Source: Rhodospirillaceae bacterium | GTDB lineage: Bacteria > Pseudomonadota > Alphaproteobacteria > Rhodospirillales_A > Casp-alpha2 | Direction of reading: 5' to 3' | DNA: 8,215 bases | Assembly: GCA_003488105.1 (NCBI GenBank) | Contig: DNMS01000182.1 | Coordinates: forward strand, 1 to 8,215 | Shown: piece after piece, positions 1 to 6,228 of the stretch | Position numbering within the stretch: the stretch's first letter is position 1 | How the letters are laid out: every line of letters starts with the position of its first letter | Translations under genes and position numbers: made by a program | The notes under the pieces: generated by a model | What the model was told of the DNA's origin: nothing | What the model saw: the letters and a program-made list of their open reading frames with translations, nothing else | Databases searched by the model: none

Positions 1-664
1 TGAAGAAGGGCACCAGGACCATGCCGGCGACCGCCCCGCCGATGTGCGCCCAGAAGGCGACACCGCCGCCGCTGCTGGGGGGCCCGGCGGCGTTGACGAA
101 TTGCAGACCGATCCAGGCGGCAAGCGCAATCCCCGCCGGCACGGGCACGATGCGCACGAAGATGAGAATCCAGATCAGCACGTTGATCCGCGCCGTCGGA
201 TGCAGCAGCAGATAGGCCCCCATGACCCCGGAGATGGCGCCCGATGCGCCGACCAATGGCACGGTCGACCCGGTGTCGATCAGCATATGGGTCCCGACGG
301 CGGCCAGGCCGCAGACCAGATAGAAGATCAGAAAACGGACATGGCCCATGCAGTCCTCGACATTGTCGCCGAGAATCCAGAGGTAGAGCATGTTACCGAT
401 CAGATGCATCCAGCCGCCGTGCATGAACATGGAGGTCAGCAGGGTCATTTCCGCCGGAATCCAGGACAATTCCGGCGACAGGGTTCGTTCGCCGAACACC
501 ACGGCGGGGATGGTGCCGAGCGCATAGACCGCTTCCTGGGCGCTTCGGGGATCCAGGCTCGCCTGCCACAGGAACACGGCGACGCAGGCCGCGATCAGGG
601 CCACGGTCACGTATTGAAAGGAAATGCGGTGCCGGGGATTGGAATCGGATATCGGCAGCAGCAT
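1..664 (-). CDS. Rhomboid family intramembrane serine protease (partial, C-terminus beyond the window)
   Basis: This is an inner-membrane protease that cleaves substrates within or near transmembrane segments. The visible 221 residues show the family hallmarks. One hydrophobic segment lies near residues 18-33. The HGGWMHLIGN block at 82-91 supplies H87 and N91, which match the conserved HxxxN of the oxyanion hole. GASGAISG at 139-146 carries the catalytic Ser141. WAHIGG at 205-210 carries the catalytic His207. Hydrophobic stretches around 111-128, 135-154 and 160-190 fit the six-helix rhomboid core. The acidic, polar loop before HGGWMH is typical of bacterial rhomboids. The ATG at 664 is preceded by GAGGAG at a spacing of 11 bases, and no upstream start in this frame looks better. 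The reading frame runs off the window at base 1, so the last helix and the stop codon are not seen. All catalytic residues are present, so an active enzyme is expected. The natural substrate cannot be read from the sequence. The gene is divergent from the dioxygenase operon and is probably unrelated to it. Confidence 0.93.
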   Translation of the reverse strand, partial: MLLPISDSNPRHRISFQYVTVALIAACVAVFLWQASLDPRSAQEAVYALGTIPAVVFGERTLSPELSWIPAEMTLLTSMFMHGGWMHLIGNMLYLWILGDNVEDCMGHVRFLIFYLVCGLAAVGTHMLIDTGSTVPLVGASGAISGVMGAYLLLHPTARINVLIWILIFVRIVPVPAGIALAAWIGLQFVNAAGPPSSGGGVAFWAHIGGAVAGMVLVPFF

Positions 665-714
665 GGGACGGCGGTCTCCTCGGGCGGGGCGCGGAGCCCC
701 AGCGGTACGTGCCG

Positions 715-720
715 ATTATG
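715..720 (-). promoter_or_regulatory. Possible -10 element for the rhomboid gene
   Basis: On the minus strand the hexamer CATAAT matches the sigma70 -10 consensus at five of six positions. It would start a transcript about 40-45 bases before the rhomboid ATG. No convincing -35 hexamer lies 16-18 bases upstream; the best is CTGGCC at a spacing of 18. This is a weak prediction resting mostly on the -10 match and its position. Confidence 0.25.
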
Positions 721-781
721 GCCAAAGCCGGGCGTCCCGGCCAGCATGTGCGGGATCGGCGTTGGCCGGCACGTAAACCTG

Positions 782-811
782 TTGTCCCCGGGGGCGGTCA
801 GATTGTATACA
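782..811 (+). promoter_or_regulatory. Predicted sigma70-type promoter of the dioxygenase-MmgE/PrpD operon
   Basis: TTGTCC (782-787) and TATACA (806-811) are separated by 18 bases. Each matches four of six consensus positions. Transcription would begin near 818, giving a leader of about 70 bases before the dioxygenase ATG. The -10 hexamer lies inside the perfect palindrome at 802-813, the usual arrangement for a repressor that blocks polymerase. This is a prediction by eye. Confidence 0.45.
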
Positions 812-813
812 AT
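802..813. promoter_or_regulatory. Palindromic operator, GntR/FadR (FCD) type
   Basis: ATTGTATACAAT is a perfect 12-base palindrome in an otherwise very GC-rich spacer. Its core TTGTATACAA fits the TNGTNNNACNA pattern known for FadR/FCD-type GntR regulators, which often sense organic acids. It covers the predicted -10 of the plus-strand operon, so repression relieved by a ligand is the simplest reading. No regulator gene is in the window, so the cognate protein is unknown. The symmetry is seen directly; the assignment to the GntR family is inference. Confidence 0.55.
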
Positions 814-887
814 GTGCCGCCAAGCCGCCCGGGGCTGCCCTGCCCCGAAAATCCCCGTGAGCGGCGAAAATTAGGAGATAAGCAGCC

Positions 888-1913
888 ATGACCGAGATCC
901 TGCGCACGCCCGTGACCGACGCCTCCGCCTGGCGCGGAACGGATTATCCCGATGCCGCGGTATGGACCCTGACGCTGACCGAGGATCATGTCGCCGAACT
1001 GGCCACGGCCCTGGCGGCGGTCAAGGCGGCGGGCGGAACACTCGGCTTCGCGCGCGAGGATTTCCCCCTGCCGACCCTGGGGCCGGTGCTGGACGAGGTG
1101 TCCGACGAAATCCAGTACGGCCGGGGGTTTCAGGTGATCCGGGGGTTGGATCCCCAGCGCTTTGCGCTGGACGACTTGAAGATGGTTCTGTGGGGGATCG
1201 GCCAGTACCTGGGCATCGGCATCATCCAGAACAAGCAGGGCGAACTGATCGGCCAGGTCATGGACCATGGCGACAAGTTCGAGGGCAAGGACCCCTATCT
1301 GTCCGGCGTGCGCTTCTACCGCACCTCGCTGGACCTGCCGCCCCATACGGACAGCTGCGACGTGGTCGGTCTGATGTGCGTGCGCCGGGCCAAGTCAGGG
1401 GGCGAAAGCTCCGTGGTTTCGGCCACGGCCATCTACAACGAAATCCTCAACACCCGCCCGGACCTGATCGATTCCCTGTGCGGCGGTTTCTACGTCGATC
1501 TGGCGTCCAAGACCGGCAACATGACGGAAGTCACCCAGCAGCGCATTCCCGTATTCGCTTATTACGAAGGTGCCCTGGCCTGCCGCTACAACAAGCGCCA
1601 GCTTGAACTGGGCGCCGAGAAATCGGGTCATCCGCTGACGCCGTTGCAGCAGGAAGCCATCGATTATTTCCGCGAACTGTCGCAGCGTCCCGACCTGCGC
1701 CTGGACATGATGCTGGAGCCGGGGGATTTTCAGATCCTCAACAACCGTACGACCCTGCATTCCCGCCAGGAATTCCAGGACCATGCCGAGGCCGATCAGA
1801 AGCGCCTGATGCTGCGCATCTGGATGATCACCCCGGACGGCCGCCCGGTGGCGCCGGAAATGCTCAACCTGCTCAACACCGGCCCCCGGGGCGGTGTCGC
1901 CGCCCAGCAATAG
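888..1913 (+). CDS. TauD/TfdA-family Fe(II)/2-oxoglutarate-dependent dioxygenase
   Basis: This 341-residue protein looks like a non-haem iron oxygenase. Such enzymes use O2 and 2-oxoglutarate to hydroxylate a substrate, releasing succinate and CO2. The iron-binding facial triad is visible: H153 and D155 in PPHTDSCD, and H291 in TTLHSRQEF. R306 or R310 in the following KRLMLR segment is the likely 2-oxoglutarate ligand. Residues 77-88 (YGRGFQVIRGLD) resemble the region before the core where related enzymes have GFxxxRG. EPGDFQILNNRTTLH (277-291) is the conserved strand and turn leading to the distal histidine. No signal peptide is seen, so it should be cytoplasmic. The ATG at 888 has a good AGGAG (873-877) ten bases upstream. 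The MmgE/PrpD gene follows after 31 bases on the same strand, so the two are probably cotranscribed and act on the same compound. Family members act on taurine, 2,4-D, carnitine precursors and others, and the true substrate here cannot be read from the sequence. Confidence 0.9.
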   Translation: MTEILRTPVTDASAWRGTDYPDAAVWTLTLTEDHVAELATALAAVKAAGGTLGFAREDFPLPTLGPVLDEVSDEIQYGRGFQVIRGLDPQRFALDDLKMVLWGIGQYLGIGIIQNKQGELIGQVMDHGDKFEGKDPYLSGVRFYRTSLDLPPHTDSCDVVGLMCVRRAKSGGESSVVSATAIYNEILNTRPDLIDSLCGGFYVDLASKTGNMTEVTQQRIPVFAYYEGALACRYNKRQLELGAEKSGHPLTPLQQEAIDYFRELSQRPDLRLDMMLEPGDFQILNNRTTLHSRQEFQDHAEADQKRLMLRIWMITPDGRPVAPEMLNLLNTGPRGGVAAQQ

Positions 1914-1944
1914 GGGCGCTTACCAAGTGAAGGATGGAGACGTG

Positions 1945-3360
1945 ATGAAGGACGCCGACAAGGCGGTGCCAGGGGCGACCGCGGTGCTGGCGGATTTCGC
2001 CGCCGGTCTGACGTTCGAGGACCTGCCGAAGGATGTCGTCGAACATCTGAAGCTGGCGGTGCTCGACGGGTTGGCCTGCTGCCTGCATGGCGCCACCCTG
2101 CCGTGGACCCGTATGGTCGCCGACCTGGTCGACCACGACGGCGGCACGCCCGAGGCATCCTTGATCGGCATGCTGCGCATGGTGCCCGTGGCCAATGCCG
2201 TGCTGGTCAACGCCACGGCGGGCCATGCGTTTGAGATGGACGACATCCACCGCGACGCCATCACCCATCCCAATTCCATCGCCGTGCCGGTGGCCCTCAA
2301 CATGGGCGAACGCCTGTTGGGCACGCGCCGGGCCGGGGTGCCGGGATCGCTGGTGCTGACGGCCATGGCGGCGGGCTATGAAGTCGCCTGCCGGGTCGGC
2401 GCGGCCGCCGGGACGGACCTGCTGCTGCGGGGCTTCCACCCCCAGGGCACCGTCGGCCCCCTGGTCGCCGCCGCCACGGCGGCGCGCATGATGGGCCTGG
2501 ATGCAGCCGCGACGGCCCATGCGCTGGGTATCGCGGGCTCGCTCGGCGCCGGGCTGATGGCCGCCCAGGAAGGGGCCATGGTCAAGCGCCTGCATTCCGG
2601 CCGCGCCGCCGAGGCTGGGGTTCGTGGTGCTGAACTGGCCGCCAAGGGCTTCACCGGCATTTCCGACATGGTCGAGGCCGAATACGGCGGGTTCCTTTCC
2701 GCCTTCGCCGGCAAGATCAACATTGATCGCGCCGTGCAGGGCCTGATGCCCGGCCAGGACATGCAATGGGAAGTGCTGCGCACGGGGTTCAAGCCCCACG
2801 CCATGGTGACCAGCATCCACGGTGCCCTCGACGCGCTCCGCGCCGTGATGACGGACAACAATCTGGCCGCCGGCGACATCGCCCGCATCACGGCCCATGT
2901 CAGCCATCCGACCTATGTCCATTGCGCCTGGCCCTACAAGGCCCAGGGCATCACGGCGGCGCAGATGAACCTGTATTACGGGCTCGCCATGATCGCCCTG
3001 GATGGCGAGGCCTTCACCGCCCAATTCACCGAGGACCGCATCAAGGCGCCCGAGGTGCTTGCGTTCATCGACCGCATCGACGCCGAGGTCGACCCCGCGA
3101 TCGAGGCCGAGGGCCCGGGCGCCCGCCACATGGCGCGGGTCACGGTGGTGACCACGGACGGGCGGGAACTGTCCCATACCGAGCGCAACCGCCGCGGCAG
3201 CCCGGAAAACCCCGTTTCGGCGGCGGACCTGGACCGCAAGTACGATGCGCTCGCGATACCGGTCCTGGGCGAGGCCAAGGCCGCCAAGGTGAAGGATTTC
3301 GTGGCGGGCCTGGACACCGTCGAGGATATCCGGCCGTTGATGAATTTGCTGACGGCGTGA
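1945..3360 (+). CDS. MmgE/PrpD family protein (2-methylcitrate dehydratase / cis-aconitate decarboxylase-like)
   Basis: The 471-residue product spans a full MmgE/PrpD domain; the family is usually about 450-480 residues. Members dehydrate 2-methylcitrate, decarboxylate cis-aconitate, or isomerise or cleave related carboxylic acids. Conserved blocks are GHAFEMDD (93-100), ITHPNS (106-111), the FHPQGT segment (164-169) and VKRLHSGRAAEAG (213-225). H108, H165 and K214 fall where I recall active-site residues of mammalian cis-aconitate decarboxylase (H103, H159, K207). I therefore expect a catalytically competent fold, but not necessarily the same reaction. I chose the ATG at 1945 because GGAG (1936-1939) sits five bases before it. 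An in-frame ATG at 1894 lies inside the dioxygenase gene, and GTG codons at 1927 and 1942 are alternatives. It is probably not the methylcitrate-cycle enzyme, because no prpB or prpC genes are nearby. Pairing with a dioxygenase points to breakdown of an unidentified organic acid. Confidence 0.88.
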   Translation: MKDADKAVPGATAVLADFAAGLTFEDLPKDVVEHLKLAVLDGLACCLHGATLPWTRMVADLVDHDGGTPEASLIGMLRMVPVANAVLVNATAGHAFEMDDIHRDAITHPNSIAVPVALNMGERLLGTRRAGVPGSLVLTAMAAGYEVACRVGAAAGTDLLLRGFHPQGTVGPLVAAATAARMMGLDAAATAHALGIAGSLGAGLMAAQEGAMVKRLHSGRAAEAGVRGAELAAKGFTGISDMVEAEYGGFLSAFAGKINIDRAVQGLMPGQDMQWEVLRTGFKPHAMVTSIHGALDALRAVMTDNNLAAGDIARITAHVSHPTYVHCAWPYKAQGITAAQMNLYYGLAMIALDGEAFTAQFTEDRIKAPEVLAFIDRIDAEVDPAIEAEGPGARHMARVTVVTTDGRELSHTERNRRGSPENPVSAADLDRKYDALAIPVLGEAKAAKVKDFVAGLDTVEDIRPLMNLLTA

Positions 3361-3361
3361 T

Positions 3362-3378
3362 CCGCCACGCGGTGGCGG
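3362..3378 (+). terminator. GC-rich hairpin directly after the MmgE/PrpD stop codon
   Basis: CCGCCAC (3362-3368) and GTGGCGG (3372-3378) form a perfect seven-base-pair stem with a GCG loop, starting two bases after the stop codon. No run of T follows, only GGTTTGG about 10 bases later, so it is not a classical intrinsic terminator. Its position still suggests a role in transcript end formation or 3' protection. Confidence 0.35.
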
Positions 3379-3395
3379 CGCGGGACGGTTTGGTG

Positions 3396-3401
3396 TAGAA
3401 T
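3396..3401 (+). promoter_or_regulatory. Possible -10 element for the PilZ gene
   Basis: TAGAAT matches five of six positions of the sigma70 -10 consensus and is AT-rich against its surroundings. No clear -35 is seen. If it is real, transcription starts near 3408, which rules out the upstream GTG at 3407 as the start codon and favours the ATG at 3434 or 3449. Confidence 0.33.
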
Positions 3402-3448
3402 CACCCGTGCTTGTCGGGGGATCGGCCATTCAGATGGGGACCCAGACC

Positions 3449-3769
3449 ATGCCACAGGAACGCCGCGCCGCGCGCCGGTTCGATATCACAGAACTGATCT
3501 TTGTCTCCTCATCCAGGGAAACGAGGACAGGACTGTTACGCGACATTTCCAGGCAGGGGGCGCAGGTCGAATTTTCCGACATCCTGGGCCGGACTCAACA
3601 CGCCTTTGCCGCGGGCGATGCGGTCAATCTTCGGGTCGACGGGCTGGGCGAATTGCCCGGCGTCATCTCGCGCCTGACGGGCAAGGGCGTGGCCATCGAA
3701 TTCCGCATCGACGGCGCGCAGCAGGAAATGCTGCGGGCGGAAATACAGGAAGCCTTCGACGCGGCGTGA
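3449..3769 (+). CDS. Small PilZ-domain protein, probable c-di-GMP receptor
   Basis: This 106-residue protein is essentially a single PilZ domain, the common receptor for the second messenger cyclic di-GMP. Both ligand-binding signatures are present. The RxxxR motif lies in ERRAARRF (R5-R9 or R6-R10), and DxSxxG is DISRQG at 32-37. The rest of the domain follows as beta strands, including GVISRLTGKGVAIEF at 71-85, whose GVAIEF end is typical of the family. A short helix-like tail (92-106) closes the protein. With the binding motifs complete, c-di-GMP binding is expected; the output partner is unknown. I chose the ATG at 3449 because the RxxxR motif normally lies at the very N-terminus and GGGGA precedes the ATG by eight bases. 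The in-frame ATG at 3434 and GTG at 3407 are possible alternatives. The gene converges on trkH with one base between the stop codons. It is separated from the MmgE/PrpD gene by a hairpin and probably has its own promoter. Confidence 0.82.
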   Translation: MPQERRAARRFDITELIFVSSSRETRTGLLRDISRQGAQVEFSDILGRTQHAFAAGDAVNLRVDGLGELPGVISRLTGKGVAIEFRIDGAQQEMLRAEIQEAFDAA

Positions 3770-3770
3770 T

Positions 3771-5216
3771 TTAATAGCGCCAGAAATCCCGATCGAACAT
3801 CACCAGCAGGGCCAGCACCTCAAGCCGCCCGGCCAGCATGGCCAGGGTCAAAATCCATTTCGCGGCGTCGGGCAGGGGCTGGAAGGTGCCGGACGGGCCG
3901 ATGATCGGCCCCAGGCCGGGGCCGACGTTGGTGATCGCGGTGACGGTCGCCGAATAGGCCGTCAGGATATCCAGTTCCAGAAACGACAGCGCCACCGTGA
4001 ACACGGCGATGGTGGCCACGAACACGGCCAGGAAGGCGAGGATCGAATAGGGCACGTCGTCGGGCACGGGGGCGCCGTTGTAGGACAGGGTGATTACCCG
4101 GTTGGGGCTGAACAGGCGCTTCACATGGGCGCGCACCAGTTTGTAGAGAATCTGGTGGCGGTAGATCTTGATCGCGCCCGAGGTCGATCCCGAACAGCCG
4201 CCGATGTACATGAGCGCCAGGAACACCCCGACCCCGCCGGGGCCCCAGGTCGTGTAGTCGTCGGTGGCGAAGCCCGTGGTGGTGACCACCGAGGTCACGT
4301 TGAACGCGGTCAGGGTCAGGGCTTCGGGAAAGGAAATGCCGCGTTCCCAGGTCATCCAGCCGGCCAGGCCGAGGCTGACGACGGCCAGCAGGACGATGAA
4401 GCCGCGCACCTGTTCGTCGCTGAACATCTGGCCGGGGTTGCCCCGCGCGGCCTTGATGTACAGATAGAACGGCACGGCCCCGGCGGCCATGAACAGGATC
4501 GCGATCCAATGCAGGGCCGGGCTTTTGAAAAACCCGAAGGACGCATCATGGGTCGAATAGCCGCCGGTCGACACGGTGGCCATGGCATGGGTCACGGCGT
4601 CGAACAGGGACATGCCGAACATGAAGTACAGGAAAGCGCAAAGCACCGTCAGCAGGGTGTAGAAGGCCATCAGGTAGATGATCATCTGGAACGCGCTGGC
4701 GCTGAACTTCTCGCCGGTGTCCGAACTTTCGATCTTGAACAGCTGCATGCCGCCGACGCGCATCAGCGGCAGCATGAGGATCGCCATGGCGATGATCCCG
4801 ATGCCGCCCAGCCATTGAAGGATCGCCCGCCACAGCAGGATACCCGGCGGCAGATGGTCCAGGCCGGTCAGGATGGTCGAGCCCGTGGTGGTGATGCCGG
4901 ACATGGATTCGAACAGGGCGTCGGTCAGGCTGATGCCCAGGCCCAGGAACGGGATCGCGGCGATCCCCGCCACGGTGACCCAGCCCAGGGCCGTGACCAG
5001 AAACGCCTGCCGCAGGTTGAGCGCGATGCCGTCCCTGGGCCAGGCGGCGATGGCCAGGGCGAAGCCGATGAAGCCGGTGACCAGGGCCGCCGTGACGAAC
5101 GGCTTCCAGTCCTGGTCGTGGTAGACGGCATCGGTCAGGGCCGGGATGCACAGAAGCACCGCGATAAAGCAGGCCAGCAGCCCCAGAAGGTGCACGACGG
5201 GCCGAATGTTCAGCAT
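3771..5216 (-). CDS. trkH: TrkH family potassium uptake protein (membrane subunit)
   Basis: This is the ion-conducting inner-membrane subunit of the Trk potassium uptake system. It normally works with the cytoplasmic NAD/ATP-binding regulator TrkA, which is not in this window. The 481 residues match Escherichia coli TrkH (483) in length and layout. Four pore-loop repeats with the filter glycines are visible: GITTTGST (107-114), VSTGGYS (215-221), VTTTGFA (311-317) and TNVGPGLG (429-436). Other landmarks are QWLGGIGII (134-142), GGMQL (155-159), YSTHDASFG (220-228) and GGCSGSTSGAIK (339-350). The C-terminal AGRLEVLALLVMFDRDFWR resembles the E. coli ending. Many hydrophobic helices fill the rest. 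The ATG at 5216 has a strong AGGAGG (5225-5230 on the plus strand) eight bases upstream. Part of that site can fold into a hairpin, described separately. The gene lies 54 bases downstream of purQ on the same strand, with no obvious promoter of its own in the gap. Confidence 0.95.
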   Translation of the reverse strand: MLNIRPVVHLLGLLACFIAVLLCIPALTDAVYHDQDWKPFVTAALVTGFIGFALAIAAWPRDGIALNLRQAFLVTALGWVTVAGIAAIPFLGLGISLTDALFESMSGITTTGSTILTGLDHLPPGILLWRAILQWLGGIGIIAMAILMLPLMRVGGMQLFKIESSDTGEKFSASAFQMIIYLMAFYTLLTVLCAFLYFMFGMSLFDAVTHAMATVSTGGYSTHDASFGFFKSPALHWIAILFMAAGAVPFYLYIKAARGNPGQMFSDEQVRGFIVLLAVVSLGLAGWMTWERGISFPEALTLTAFNVTSVVTTTGFATDDYTTWGPGGVGVFLALMYIGGCSGSTSGAIKIYRHQILYKLVRAHVKRLFSPNRVITLSYNGAPVPDDVPYSILAFLAVFVATIAVFTVALSFLELDILTAYSATVTAITNVGPGLGPIIGPSGTFQPLPDAAKWILTLAMLAGRLEVLALLVMFDRDFWRY

Positions 5217-5221
5217 CTCGT

Positions 5222-5239
5222 GACCCTCCTTTAAGGGTC
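5222..5239 (-). promoter_or_regulatory. Leader hairpin covering part of the trkH ribosome binding site
   Basis: In the trkH mRNA the leader GACCCUUAAAGGAGGGUC can fold into a six-base-pair stem (GACCCU with AGGGUC) with a UAAAGG loop. The AGGAGG ribosome binding site straddles the loop and the 3' arm, so half of it would be paired. Five bases follow before the ATG. The complementarity is exact; a regulatory role is only inferred. Confidence 0.4.
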
Positions 5240-5253
5240 TGCGGAAACGGCCG

Positions 5254-5270
5254 GACCGGATTGGCCGGTC
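5254..5270 (-). terminator. Hairpin immediately after the purQ stop codon, weak terminator candidate
   Basis: GACCGG and CCGGTC form a six-base-pair GC-rich stem around a five-base loop, beginning at the first base after the purQ stop. The minus-strand sequence that follows, CGGCCGTTTCCG, has no real T run, so intrinsic termination would be poor. It may instead mark a 3' end or a processing point between purQ and trkH. Confidence 0.3.
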
Positions 5271-5972
5271 TTAGTGGAGCGCGGCCACCAGCCCGTCGAA
5301 CAGGGGCTTGCCGTCGATGCCGCCAAGCGCGGCTTCGGCCAGGCGTTCGGGGTGGGGCATCATGCCCAGCACGTTACCGGCCGCGTTGACGATGCCGGCG
5401 ATGTTGTTGCGGCTGCCGTTGGGATTGGCCTCGTCCGCAACCTTGCCCTTGGGATCGCAGTAGCGGAAGGCGACGCGGCCCTCGCCCTCAAGGCGCTCCA
5501 GGGTCGCGTCGTCGGCGAAATAATTGCCGTCGTGATGGGCGACGGGGATGCGGATCACCTGATCTGCCGAATAGGCGCCGGTGAAGGGGGTGTCCGTGTT
5601 CTCGACCTTGAGCCAGACATCCTTGCATACGAATTTCAGGCCGGCGTTGCGCATCAAGGCGCCGGGCAGCAGCCCGGCCTCGGTCAATACCTGAAAGCCG
5701 TTGCAGACGCCCAGCACGGGCACGCCCTTGTTGGCGCGCTCCACCACCGTGCGCATGACCGGCGAATTGGCGGCCATCGCGCCGGAGCGCAGATAATCGC
5801 CATAGCTGAACCCGCCCGGCACGGCGATCAGATCGACGTCGGGCAATTCGGTGTCGCGGTGCCAATGCATGATGACGTCGGTGCCGGTCACCGCTTCCAG
5901 CGCGACCTTCATGTCGCGGTCGCAGTTGGAGCCGGGAAAGACGATGACGGCGGCTTTCGTATTGGTCGGCAT
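5271..5972 (-). CDS. purQ: Phosphoribosylformylglycinamidine synthase, glutaminase subunit
   Basis: PurQ hydrolyses glutamine and passes ammonia to PurL in the fourth step of purine biosynthesis, converting FGAR to FGAM. PurQ, PurS and PurL form a complex in the cytoplasm. The 233-residue length is typical. The class I glutamine amidotransferase triad is visible: Cys90 in GVCNGFQ (88-94), and His207 and Glu209 in MPHPER (205-210). The N-terminal [10 protein letters not shown] (11-20) and [14 protein letters not shown] (52-65) are PurQ signatures. The ATG at 5972 lies nine bases after the purS stop. It has no clear ribosome binding site; the nearest purine-rich stretch is GAAGG at the end of purS, so translational coupling is likely. 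The gene is third in the purC-purS-purQ operon. The partner gene purL does not follow; trkH does. Confidence 0.97.
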   Translation of the reverse strand: MPTNTKAAVIVFPGSNCDRDMKVALEAVTGTDVIMHWHRDTELPDVDLIAVPGGFSYGDYLRSGAMAANSPVMRTVVERANKGVPVLGVCNGFQVLTEAGLLPGALMRNAGLKFVCKDVWLKVENTDTPFTGAYSADQVIRIPVAHHDGNYFADDATLERLEGEGRVAFRYCDPKGKVADEANPNGSRNNIAGIVNAAGNVLGMMPHPERLAEAALGGIDGKPLFDGLVAALH

Positions 5973-5981
5973 GGCGGGGGA

Positions 5982-6227
5982 TCAGCCTTCGGCGATATCG
6001 ACGGAAAAGTTCTCGATCACCGTGTTGGCCAGAAGCTTCTGGCACATGGCTTCCACGGTTTCCTTGGCCTTGGCGGGGTCGGTCTCGGCCAGTTCCAGTT
6101 CGATGTATTTGCCCTGGCGCACGTCGTTGACGCCGTCAAAGCCGAGCCCGGCCAGCGAATGCTGCACGGCCTTGCCTTGCGGGTCGAGAACGCCGGATTT
6201 CAGGGTAACGTGGACGCGTGCTTTCAT
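5982..6227 (-). CDS. purS: Phosphoribosylformylglycinamidine synthase subunit PurS
   Basis: PurS is the small structural subunit that bridges PurQ and PurL in the FGAM synthase complex of bacteria with a short PurL. The 81-residue length is standard. Recognisable features are the first strand KARVHVTLKSGVLDPQG (2-18) and the VRQGKYIELEL segment in the middle. The chain ends in a helix and strand, KLLANTVIENFSVDI. The ATG at 6227 is one base after the purC stop, in the arrangement TAA-G-ATG. Its ribosome binding site is probably GGAGA inside the last codons of purC. A longer open frame reaches 6323 but overlaps purC heavily and adds 32 residues unlike PurS, so I rejected it. The close packing implies cotranscription and coupled translation with purC. 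Confidence 0.96.
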   Translation of the reverse strand: MKARVHVTLKSGVLDPQGKAVQHSLAGLGFDGVNDVRQGKYIELELAETDPAKAKETVEAMCQKLLANTVIENFSVDIAEG

Positions 6228-6228
6228 C

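Noticed and set aside
727..741. Hairpin GCCGGG-CGT-CCCGGC in the rhomboid-dioxygenase spacer
   Set aside because: It is a six-base-pair GC palindrome with no T run and no link to a start codon or promoter hexamer, so it is easily expected by chance.
44..874. Plus-strand open frame of 276 codons opposite the rhomboid gene
   Set aside because: Its product is rich in G, R, H, D and Q with no domain pattern, and it lies antisense to a clear rhomboid with catalytic residues. It is a high-GC shadow frame.
1154..1170. Perfect seven-base-pair hairpin (CCAGCGC, TTT loop, GCGCTGG) inside the dioxygenase gene
   Set aside because: It encodes ordinary conserved-looking residues (PQRFALDD) and has no T run. 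Short GC stems arise often by chance in DNA of this composition.
1894..1944. Upstream ATG at 1894 as the start of the MmgE/PrpD gene, overlapping the dioxygenase
   Set aside because: It lacks a ribosome binding site and adds 17 residues unlike the family, whereas the ATG at 1945 has GGAG at a spacing of five bases.
1873..3429. Minus-strand open frame of 518 codons opposite the MmgE/PrpD gene
   Set aside because: Although longer than the real gene, its composition (H, G, R, D, Q repeats) is that of an antisense frame in GC-rich DNA, and the opposite strand carries a recognisable family with conserved motifs and a ribosome binding site.
4125..5234. Plus-strand open frame of 369 codons opposite trkH
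   Set aside because: The translation is hydrophilic and of low complexity, typical of the antisense of a membrane protein gene, while trkH shows all four pore loops.
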